Shown here: positions 21,103-26,685 of the stretch, piece by piece
How positions within the stretch are numbered: position 1 is the first letter of the stretch
Layout: the number at the start of each line of letters is the position of its first letter
Assembly (NCBI GenBank): GCA_964503475.1
Contig: CAZCZU010000035.1
Coordinates: 1 to 26,685 of the forward strand
Source of the DNA: CAZCZU01 sp964503475
GTDB taxonomy: Bacteria; Pseudomonadota; Zetaproteobacteria; Mariprofundales; Mariprofundaceae
Reading direction: 5' to 3'
DNA length: 26,685 nt
Made by a program: the position numbers and the translations under genes
Notes under the pieces: generated by a model
What the model was told of the DNA's origin: nothing
Database searches by the model: none
The model's input: the letters and a program-made list of their open reading frames with translations, nothing else

Positions 21103-22227
21103 CTATTGCCGGCATTTCCGCGACTCTCTCTCCAAATCTGTGAGATTGAGCTTCGGAAAACCGCTGGCTCCCTGTTCGGCATAGACATCACACCAATCCA
21201 GAGACTTTGCACCTTGAGGAATATCATCTTTGGGGATGTATCCTCGTGCCATCAATCCCATCTCCCACATGCGGGAAATGAGTTTTCTGGCTGCGTCTTC
21301 ACCTGGTTTGATGGTCTTCTGCCCGCTTCGCACCTGTCTGTCCTTATCGGCGAAGACAAGAACACACTTGACATGCTCAGGCGGTTCCCAAGAAGCCATG
21401 CCTACCGCGCTGATTGCAGCAAAGGTTGGAATCCCGGTCGCCAGTTGTACGGCGATCCCGGTTTCAACTCCTTCGGTTACAGCTACGACCGGACTTTTTG
21501 AGCACTGTTGGGCAAGCCAGACTGATGCGCCCGAGATGCTTGTATCATCGGGTACGGCCATCACCTTTTTCGCTTCAATTGCCTCCGGGCGGAAGCCGTC
21601 AGCAGTCAGGTATGTCCTATGCAGGCATACGCTCTTGCCATTGGCATCCAGAATTGCCGAAAGCATGCAGGGAAACTCTCCTAGCCTCTTCCCGTCTTCG
21701 TCGTGATACCCGAGTGCCGGATGACACCGGATCGTTGACGCCAGAAATCGGTAGTCAAGCCGCCTACGAAGCAGGTAAAGCCTCACAGGCTCCGCATCTT
21801 TCTCGGACAAAGCCGAAGCGCCACCCCATACTCGCTTGAGGGATGCGCGTTTCCTTGTCGCCGCTTCGTGGTCGATTTTCGGCTCAGGCGGTGCAGCACG
21901 CCGGATCTCCGGGATTGCTGTTTTGCTGTCTTCGCTATAGCCAATAACCTCGGCCACAGCTTCAAGAGTTTCCTTGAAGCCCCAATCGTTCACCCACATC
22001 AGCAAACTGATGCCCTTTGAATAGATGCCGCATGTATTGCAGCATCCACCTCCGGTTTCCCGGAAATCGTTGAACAGACGGAAACCGTCTGTTCCACCGT
22101 GCCTGGGGCAAGGATGATGCTTTCTCGGCATTTCTAATGCCGCATTAAAAGCTCCGCCCCCAAGCCGGCCCAGGATGTACTCCCATTGCCCGGCGGCAAG
22201 GACTTCCACTTTTTTCACATCAATCAT
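21103..22227 (-). CDS. Zinc-ribbon/Toprim DNA primase (P4-type)
   Basis: The protein has 374 residues. The N-terminal zinc ribbon has CPRHGG (C40, H43) and CCNTC (C62/C63, C66), as in phage P4 alpha and T7-type primases. A middle segment follows (about 85-240), then a Toprim domain with VAVTEGVETG (E252) and the acidic FADKD (D294, D296). It would make RNA primers for the element's replication. No helicase domain is fused, unlike P4 alpha, so a host or separate helicase is needed. Its start overlaps the stop of the small upstream gene (ATGA), and that gene carries leader copy 2. Confidence 0.88.
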   Translation of the reverse strand: MIDVKKVEVLAAGQWEYILGRLGGGAFNAALEMPRKHHPCPRHGGTDGFRLFNDFRETGGGCCNTCGIYSKGISLLMWVNDWGFKETLEAVAEVIGYSEDSKTAIPEIRRAAPPEPKIDHEAATRKRASLKRVWGGASALSEKDAEPVRLYLLRRRLDYRFLASTIRCHPALGYHDEDGKRLGEFPCMLSAILDANGKSVCLHRTYLTADGFRPEAIEAKKVMAVPDDTSISGASVWLAQQCSKSPVVAVTEGVETGIAVQLATGIPTFAAISAVGMASWEPPEHVKCVLVFADKDRQVRSGQKTIKPGEDAARKLISRMWEMGLMARGYIPKDDIPQGAKSLDWCDVYAEQGASGFPKLNLTDLERESRKCRQ

Positions 22228-22487
22228 TTTTTCTTCGCCTCCAATCGTTTCACAAGACGTTCTACGGCGTCTCGGGTTTTGCTTGGATTGACTCCTGCAA
22301 AGATGCAGCAGGCATCAAATGAAAAGGGGCGCACCCCTTCTTCCCTTATCCAGCTCATTACGTCTTCTTTAACGGCCTTACCGGCGCGACCGTCTCCGAT
22401 CTGGCGTAAGGACATCTCAAGAAATCGCGTGTGCATCAGCGGGTAATCGTCCACTGATACGGCTTGTTGTTGTGCATTAGATTTCAT
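22224..22487 (-). CDS. Small helical protein coupled to the primase
   Basis: The protein has 87 residues from 22487; an in-frame start further upstream lies inside the conserved leader and lacks a ribosome binding site, whereas AAGGAGA sits before 22487. The second half (WIREEGVRPFSFDACCIFAGVNPSKTRDAVERLVKRL) resembles helix-turn-helix-like segments of phage and plasmid accessory proteins. Its stop overlaps the primase start (ATGA), so both are under leader copy 2. The family is not recognised; a primase partner is plausible. Confidence 0.7.
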   Translation of the reverse strand: MKSNAQQQAVSVDDYPLMHTRFLEMSLRQIGDGRAGKAVKEDVMSWIREEGVRPFSFDACCIFAGVNPSKTRDAVERLVKRLEAKKK

Positions 22488-22737
22488 GCTCTTTCTCCTT
22501 GCGTATCCCGCCCGGAAAAGAGACATCTCCCCCATCGGGGAGAAGAACTCCCCGGTAGGGTTAGTGTGTGCTGGTTAAGGCCAGCTCCTATCCATTCAAG
22601 ACTCCAGAGAGCAGTGAATGAAATTCTGTTGTGCCAGGTGCGGCGTAGGCGCTCGCGCCTTCATAAACAGTGTCCAACCCGGACGAGTGCTTATGAAGGC
22701 CGGAGCCAGGGATAACCCCTGACTCCAAAAGCCTCTC
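22488..22737 (-). promoter_or_regulatory. Structured leader, copy 2
   Basis: On the minus strand: a hairpin GGAG..CAGGG/CCCTG..CTCC right after the upstream stop, the stem GCCTTCATAAGC.../...GTTTATGAAGGC (22657-22700) capped by GTCC/GGAC with a 5-nt loop, a CATTCA/TGAATG hairpin, the invariant 20-nt block (22569-22588), a GGGGAG/CTCCCC hairpin, then TCTCTTT facing AAGGAGA. It drives the small protein and primase operon. Confidence 0.7.
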
Positions 22738-23367
22738 TTAGAACCAGACCGGCTCGGTGTCCGGCAAGATTGATTCTGGCTTGGTCATCAACCCCGGTTG
22801 CGAAGCTGATTCTGACTTGGAAAGCAATCCTTTCTGATGGGCGCGAGCCAGAGCGCTTTCAAAGGCATCTTGTACCTCTTTCACGGACACATCCTTATAT
22901 CCGAGTTCTTTACGCTCTTCCTCGTCGCACCAGCATTCATTGATGCTGTACTCCAGGGCTTTTCTCCAGTTGGCATCAAAGTTATCCACGTCACCGTCAG
23001 ACCGGGTATTGCTGACCAGCCCTGCAATTTCCCAGGCGGCCAGAACGGCAACCACCGTCAGGTCGTATGGCTTCTGATTTGTTTTGCAGAAACTGCTTCC
23101 AGCCTTGCCGGCTTGCAGGAAAAGCGGCTCATGGCCCAAGTCGTATTTCCCGTCTTTCGAGCAGTAACCGTTGATGGACACATATGCCTTGTCTGTGCCC
23201 TGGTTGCGATACCGGAGCCCTGACCAATCATGCTTATCCTTTGGCATATTCATAACAAACTGGCCAAAGCAGGGCTCTTCGCAGATCTCCCTGGCGATTT
23301 CTGCCGCCCGGTGAACTTCATCGGGCGTAATCTTTTCGGGAAAATCCCAATAATGAGTGTATCCCAT
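22738..23367 (-). CDS. Hypothetical protein beginning MGYTHYW
   Basis: The protein has 209 residues from 23367, the ATG with CAAGGAGA before it; an earlier in-frame ATG lies inside the leader. Proteins opening MGYTHYW are found in phages and plasmids, with unknown function. The soluble, acidic sequence has conserved-looking Trp/Tyr/Cys positions (DWSGLRYRNQG; SINGYCSKDG; NECWCDEEER). The tail of about 30 residues is low in structure. It sits between the primase operon and the Fe-S nuclease, each behind its own leader copy. Confidence 0.75.
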   Translation of the reverse strand: MGYTHYWDFPEKITPDEVHRAAEIAREICEEPCFGQFVMNMPKDKHDWSGLRYRNQGTDKAYVSINGYCSKDGKYDLGHEPLFLQAGKAGSSFCKTNQKPYDLTVVAVLAAWEIAGLVSNTRSDGDVDNFDANWRKALEYSINECWCDEEERKELGYKDVSVKEVQDAFESALARAHQKGLLSKSESASQPGLMTKPESILPDTEPVWF

Positions 23368-23595
23368 CTTTCTATCTCCTTGCATGTGAATTCCCCACAA
23401 AGAGACATCTCTCCCCTGCCGGGAAGAAACATCTCCCCTGCAGGGTTGTGTGCTGGTTAAGGCCAGCTCCTATCCGTCAGTCAGCTCGGGAGCTGATGAC
23501 AAGATCCTGGTGGCGGATACGCCTTCATCTATGGCGTCCAAGACGGACAGCACAGGTGAAGGCGACCGGGGTAAACCCGGTACGCCCTTGCTTGA
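23368..23595 (-). promoter_or_regulatory. Structured leader, copy 3
   Basis: On the minus strand: hairpin CCGGG/CCCGG, the long stem GCCTTCACCTGTG.../...CATAGATGAAGGC (23521-23563) capped by GTCC/GGAC, hairpin GTCA..AGCT/AGCT..TGAC, the invariant block (23451-23470), GC hairpin CCCTGC...GCAGGG with GGGGAGA/TCTTCCC inside, then TCTCTTTG (23398-23405) complementary to CAAGGAGA (23375-23382). Confidence 0.72.
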
Positions 23596-24450
23596 TCAGA
23601 ACCATTCGGTCATTTCACGCTCGCCTATCTTTCTATCGGTTTTGCATGAAAGGCCGTCCGTAGAGTCGTTAAGACAAAGGTTTATGAAATCGCACGTCTT
23701 GCATGGCGTATTCCATGCCATGCGCGCCCTTCGGAATGTCCGGCCAGCCTTAATCTCGCTTGCCATCCATGTCACCTTATCAATGTACTCTTGGATTCGA
23801 TCCTCTGATCGACGACAGGAAAATGAGGGTATCCATTTCCCCGTTGTCTTCCGCTTGATGCCCTCCAGAAACCCGAGACGACCAACCATAGGCAGGCCGA
23901 GTTTCTGTCGGTGTGCGTCAACTACGATCTGATACGCCGTAAGCTGATCGCTTGCATCGACAAACCCGTTCGGTGCCTGGTTGCTGGCGGTCTTGAAGTC
24001 AACCACGGCCAGCTCTCCATCCGGCGTCCAGGCCAGTGCATCGAACTGTGCAGTCAGGATAACTCCAGGAACCACCTCAACCTCAAGGCGCTTCTCCATA
24101 AGGAGAGCGTCCGTGGAAGGGTCGATAGCGACCTGCATTCCAGTCGCCTTCCAGCTCTCGGAGAACCCCAAGGAAAGCTGGTGCCCGAAAGTCCGCATTG
24201 TCGGTTCGTCTGTTTTCGCAGAAAACCGCATGGGGCTTTCTGCGAGGGCTTTATCCCAGTGGTAGTCAAATGCCATCACCGGATTTTCGCACTCCCCTTT
24301 CAGCACGCTTTCGATGACGCTGTGCATCGCCGTGCCGAAGGCGAGGTTCGCCGATGGCGAATCTGGCCACCAGCCCTCTTTGCGGAACTGATATGCTTTA
24401 CCGCAATTCTCGAAGGCCAGCAGGTCGGAAGGCCTTATTTTGATAGTCAT
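23596..24450 (-). CDS. Cas4/RecB-like PD-(D/E)XK nuclease with Fe-S cluster
   Basis: The protein has 284 residues from 24450, where TAAGGAGA precedes ATG. Motifs run in order: C16 (FENCGKAYQ), H43 (FGTAMHSVIE), D136 (FDALAW), D150-F-K152 (AVVDFKTA), Q168-x3-Y172 (QLTAYQ), and C249-x2-C252-x5-C258 (CKTCDFINLC). The four cysteines fit the Fe-S cluster of Cas4/AddB nucleases, and the rest is the RecB-family active site. It is probably a DNA exonuclease or end-processing enzyme for replication or recombination of the element. There is no CRISPR array or cas gene nearby, so a CRISPR role is unlikely. Confidence 0.9.
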   Translation of the reverse strand: MTIKIRPSDLLAFENCGKAYQFRKEGWWPDSPSANLAFGTAMHSVIESVLKGECENPVMAFDYHWDKALAESPMRFSAKTDEPTMRTFGHQLSLGFSESWKATGMQVAIDPSTDALLMEKRLEVEVVPGVILTAQFDALAWTPDGELAVVDFKTASNQAPNGFVDASDQLTAYQIVVDAHRQKLGLPMVGRLGFLEGIKRKTTGKWIPSFSCRRSEDRIQEYIDKVTWMASEIKAGRTFRRARMAWNTPCKTCDFINLCLNDSTDGLSCKTDRKIGEREMTEWF

Positions 24451-24699
24451 AGTTATCTCCTTACGTGTAATTCCCCGCAAAGAGACCTGTCCCCCACAGG
24501 GAGAATATGTCTCCCCGGCGGGGTTGTGTGCTGGTTAAGGCCAGCTCCTATTCGTTCACGATCCGAAGAGCGTGAAACGAAACCTTCCAGGTTGACCGGA
24601 TCTCTCCGGACGACCTTCATAAACTGTGTCCAACTCGGACAACCGCTTATGAAGGCCGGAGCCAGGGACGAACCCCAAACTCCAGAGCCTCTTTTAGAA
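24451..24699 (-). promoter_or_regulatory. Structured leader, copy 4
   Basis: On the minus strand: a GGAG.../...CTCC hairpin with TTCG loop after the upstream stop, the stem CCTTCATAAGC.../...GTTTATGAAGG (24614-24655) capped by GTCC/GGAC, TTCGTT.CACG/CGTG.ACGAA hairpin, the invariant block (24529-24548), hairpin CCCC..GGGAGA/TCTCCC..GGGG, then GTCTCTTTG facing TAAGGAGA. It precedes the Fe-S nuclease. Confidence 0.72.
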
Positions 24700-24921
24700 T
24701 CACACCGATGGCTTCCTGCGCCCCCGCCTCTTGTCGTGGCTTGATTGTCTCGTGCGCGAGGAAGAAAGCGCAATCTCCTGGAACGTCAAGTGCCGAGAGT
24801 TCAGGCTCTGCTCGCTACCACACTCCAAGGTTACGCGGTGATTTGCCGCGTTTAGGATTTGCGCATCTTTTTCTGTCAGCACATGCCCCGTATAGAGGCG
24901 TTGACCGGCTTTGTATTCCAT
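24700..24921 (-). CDS. Small basic hypothetical protein
   Basis: The protein has 73 residues from 24921 with CGCAAGGAGA upstream; the longer in-frame start lies in the leader. The N-terminal half (EYKAGQRLYTGHVLTEKDAQILNAAN) looks like a small beta/helix domain, and the C-terminal 20 residues are Ser/Arg/Lys-rich and probably disordered. The family is unknown. It is the first gene of the minus-strand run behind a short leader. Confidence 0.65.
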   Translation of the reverse strand: MEYKAGQRLYTGHVLTEKDAQILNAANHRVTLECGSEQSLNSRHLTFQEIALSSSRTRQSSHDKRRGRRKPSV

Positions 24922-25010
24922 GTTGTTCTCCTTGCGTTTTGTTTCCCCGCAAGAAAGACCTTTGCCCCTGCCGGGGAAAAGAATCATCCCGGCGAGGGTG
25001 TGTGTTGTGT
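24922..25010 (-). promoter_or_regulatory. Structured leader, copy 5 (3' part only)
   Basis: Only the last modules are present: the GC hairpin (CCCTCGCCGGG.../...CCCCGGCAGGG) and a TCTTTCTTGC segment complementary to GCAAGGAGA. The invariant 20-nt block and the upstream stems are missing, replaced by the control region of the divergent gene at 25050. Confidence 0.6.
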
Positions 25011-25049
25011 TTTGTGCTCCTTATGGTAATCTGACCCAAAGGAGTCTTT

Positions 25050-25277
25050 ATGATTGAATTGAATGGTCACTACCGAATGACGGCAGAGACCGAAAAGGCC
25101 ATAGTTGAGCTCGGCGGTGCCGATCCAAACAAGACACTTACCGAACAAGAGCTTTCGGATGCCCTCGTAGGGGCTATCAATGCCCTGGCTGATAACGGAA
25201 AAACACATATCCTCGAAAAGATATATCGTGCAGCCGTTGCATCGGGTGATTTGCCCGACATTTCCGAAGATCAGTAA
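25050..25277 (+). CDS. Small acidic hypothetical protein
   Basis: The protein has 75 residues. AAAGGAG precedes the ATG by 8 nt. The sequence is helical, soluble and acidic (TAETEKAIVELGG, TEQELSDALVGAINALADNGKTHILEKIYRA in two parts). No family is recognised. It is one of few plus-strand genes here, lacks the shared leader, and its 3' end overlaps the opposing gene by 7 bp. Confidence 0.65.
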   Translation: MIELNGHYRMTAETEKAIVELGGADPNKTLTEQELSDALVGAINALADNGKTHILEKIYRAAVASGDLPDISEDQ

Positions 25278-25471
25278 ATACCTTTCTCCTTCAAAACATC
25301 CTGGCTTTCATCATATCCGACAGCCCTTCTTGCCATATCAACGATATAGCCAATCTCGCGAACTTCATCATCGGTCATGCCCGACTCATAGACTCGCCTG
25401 ATCGTGGCATTCGGATCAGAACGTGCCATGTCAATCAGCATAGCCTGTACTTTCTTCCAGTACCTATCCAT
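25271..25471 (-). CDS. Small hypothetical protein
   Basis: The protein has 66 residues. GCAAGGAGAG precedes the start at 25471, inside leader copy 6. It is helical and charged (VQAMLIDMARSDPNATIRRVYESGMTDDEVREIGYIV in outline); the middle, MTDDEVREIGYIV, could be a small HTH-like helical pair. Its 3' end overlaps the convergent gene at 25277. Family unknown. Confidence 0.65.
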   Translation of the reverse strand: MDRYWKKVQAMLIDMARSDPNATIRRVYESGMTDDEVREIGYIVDMARRAVGYDESQDVLKEKGIY

Positions 25472-25680
25472 TTATTCTCTCCTTGCGCGTATCCCCCACA
25501 AGAAGACATAAGGAACCCCATGCGGGGGTAAATGTCCCCGCGTGGGTTGTGTGTGCTGGTTAAGGCCAGCTCCTATCTGCCAGTCAGTTCGCAAACCGAT
25601 GGCAAAATTCTGGTGGCGATCACGCAATAGAAGTCCGACCTGGACGCTTGTTTAAGGACGGCGTGAACTCGGTCGCTTGA
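25472..25680 (-). promoter_or_regulatory. Structured leader, copy 6
   Basis: On the minus strand: a degenerate first stem still capped by GTCC/GGAC, hairpin GCCA..GGTT/AACT..TGGC, the invariant block (25554-25573), hairpin CCCA.GCGGGG/CCCCGC.TGGG, then TCTTCTTG facing CAAGGAGA. The remaining gene-free DNA to 25900 shows no gene; CTTGAAAC (25676) and GTTTCAACC (25728) form a loose inverted pair. Confidence 0.7.
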
Positions 25681-25864
25681 AACAACCCGTATGTCTAAGG
25701 ACTGCTACTTGAACGGCATCAAGGCATGTTTCAACCAAATTGCCACGATTGAATTATAACTGCCCTGTGTGCAGCTTTCACGGTGAAACATTCGGAAATT
25801 GCAGGTTATTCACTCTGATTCAGGGGCTTGCATTTTTTTCAGGTGTGGTATTCTCATAGCAGAA

Positions 25865-25890
25865 GTATGAGATGAAGGTATGAGGTGAAG
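25865..25890 (+). repeat. Tandem 13-bp repeat before the membrane gene
   Basis: GTATGAGATGAAG (25865-25877) is followed directly by GTATGAGGTGAAG (25878-25890); the second copy supplies part of the ribosome binding site of the next gene. It may be a duplication or a binding site. Confidence 0.6.
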
Positions 25891-25900
25891 GAGAAATGAT

Positions 25901-26437
25901 ATGGATACAATTTTAGGTATTTTCGCTATCCTGTGGTTCACCGGCATGCTGCCGATAATGATTGACCGACAGTTGCGTGTCTGGAAGATCAACCTGACCG
26001 ATTTGGCTTTTGCCATTCTGGTTCCTGGCTTTGTCGCGCTGGCAATTGCCGCCATCACAAGCCTGCTGGATGAGTTGGGCACGGCTGTCTGGTTCATACT
26101 GCTCTTCCCTACCCTCGCATTCTTTAGTCTGCCTGCACTGGCAATTCGTCGTGTAGAACGCTTCGAGCGTGCGCTGCACTCCAAGGGTGTATCCGTTCTG
26201 ACCTCTAAGCAGGCGCGGAAGCGGCTTATGCTGGTACTGCCCTTTATCATCAATCCAGTCACAGCCTTCTTCTTTCTGAAAGTGCTGTTTGCAAAGGGCG
26301 ATATGATCTATGGCAATAAGCGACCTCTGAAAGCGATTGAGGATGTGGATTTGGGAGATGGTCAAACATCGAGGTGGAACTTGTATGACCTTGATAACGC
26401 CTTTCACGCATCGAGGCTTAATATGTGGGACGACTGA
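25901..26437 (+). CDS. Multi-pass inner-membrane protein
   Basis: The protein has 178 residues. Hydrophobic segments lie near 3-20, 33-55, 61-84 and 108-130, with a basic loop (RRVERFERALHSKG; KQARKRL) before the last one. AAGGAG precedes the start by 8 nt. The C-terminal 45 residues are soluble and polar. No family is recognised. It lies outside the leader-bearing run and on the opposite strand. Its 3' end carries a direct repeat continuing past the stop. Confidence 0.7.
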   Translation: MDTILGIFAILWFTGMLPIMIDRQLRVWKINLTDLAFAILVPGFVALAIAAITSLLDELGTAVWFILLFPTLAFFSLPALAIRRVERFERALHSKGVSVLTSKQARKRLMLVLPFIINPVTAFFFLKVLFAKGDMIYGNKRPLKAIEDVDLGDGQTSRWNLYDLDNAFHASRLNMWDD

Positions 26438-26495
26438 ATGGACGCTTTCCGTTAATTTCGGCCACTTTCACGCATCGAGGCTTAATGGGTGGGAC
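26401..26495. repeat. Direct repeat at the 3' end of the membrane gene
   Basis: CTTTCACGCATCGAGGCTTA at 26401 recurs at 26465, and the match continues so that 29 of 31 bases agree (period 64 bp). The first copy codes for the protein's last residues (FHASRLNMWDD) and the second is non-coding. Confidence 0.8.
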
Positions 26496-26519
26496 AGTTT
26501 TTTTCGATAGCACATGTTT

Positions 26520-26549
26520 GACTGGAGGCGCAAATCCTGCCCTCCAGTT
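26520..26549. terminator. Inverted repeat, possible terminator
   Basis: ACTGGAGG and CCTCCAGT form a perfect 8-bp inverted repeat with a 12-nt loop between two convergent genes. No strong T-run follows on either strand, so a terminator role is only suggested by position. Confidence 0.4.
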
Positions 26550-26575
26550 AAACTATCTCTCCTTGCTACCCCGCC

Positions 26576-26685
26576 CTACCCCTCAACGGTTGTTTTCGCC
26601 GCTTCGTGGAACAGACGAATCAGTGGTGTATGTCGGCCATGCACCATCGCATGCTCCATTGCGGCATAATAGACGGCCTGATTGC
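26576..26685 (-). CDS. C-terminal end of an unknown gene (runs off right edge)
   Basis: An open frame enters from the right edge and ends at TAG 26576-26578, giving 35 residues (NQAVYYAAMEHAMVHG..., then RLFHEAAKTTVEG). It is helical and His-rich. The fragment is too short to assign to a family. Confidence 0.55.
   Translation of the reverse strand, partial: NQAVYYAAMEHAMVHGRHTPLIRLFHEAAKTTVEG

Noticed and set aside
20872..25680. The repeated hairpins could be integron attC sites, since GTTAAGGC/GCCTTAAC resembles the attC core.
   Set aside because: The core does not match GTTRRRY/RYYYAAC, conservation extends up to the ribosome binding site of the following gene instead of lying only downstream of genes, and no integron integrase is seen.
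20872..25680. The repeats as a CRISPR array.
   Set aside because: The units are 0.5-1.6 kb apart with genes between them and vary in sequence; there are no short regular spacers. The Cas4-like nuclease alone does not imply CRISPR.

Overview
The window reads as a proteobacterial chromosome segment in which two vertically inherited housekeeping genes, gyrA and serS (about 12.68-16.45 kb, minus strand, overlapping ATGA junction), are hemmed in on both sides by mobile DNA. GyrA keeps the usual residue numbering (S83, D87, Y122), so the host is an ordinary bacterium. The F/TrwC-type conjugation genes suggest a gamma- or zeta-proteobacterial setting, but the sequence does not settle the genus.

Left region (1-12.58 kb): part of a conjugative element, probably an integrative and conjugative element. 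It holds, from left: a truncated exported-protein gene; a small acidic protein; an operon of an ImmA/IrrE-like zinc protease, a two-helix membrane protein and a membrane protein with a C-terminal helix-turn-helix; a structured non-coding stretch with operator-like repeats; and a transfer operon (ribbon-helix-helix protein, TrwB/TraD coupling ATPase, MOBF relaxase-helicase, tiny membrane protein). A gap of about 350 bp that looks like oriT separates this from a second operon (excisionase-like HTH, winged-helix replication-like protein with iteron-like repeats inside its gene, small membrane protein, TraG-N-like mating protein). A divergent, apparently leaderless gene lies last. The element ends inside a tRNA-Ser(UGA) gene: only the 5' half, through the anticodon stem, remains beside serS. 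That break is the probable attachment site.

Right region (16.6-26.7 kb): a second, plasmid-like element. It starts with a tyrosine recombinase coupled by TAATG overlap to an ERCC4-type nuclease, with a duplicated fragment of the recombinase 3' end and other repeats just beyond it. Next come a small membrane protein, a lipoprotein and a type II partition module (centromere-like repeats, ParM-like actin, small ParR-like partner, terminator). The rest is a run of minus-strand genes: a zinc-ribbon/Toprim primase, a Cas4/RecB-like Fe-S nuclease and several unknown small proteins.

The most striking signal is in this right region. Six separate genes or operons are preceded by versions of the same structured leader (about 90-250 nt). 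Five copies share an invariant 20-nt hairpin block, several stems show compensatory base changes between copies, and all six end in a segment complementary to the Shine-Dalgarno sequence of the following gene. This looks like an element-wide RNA regulon acting on translation. I do not recognise it as a known RNA class.
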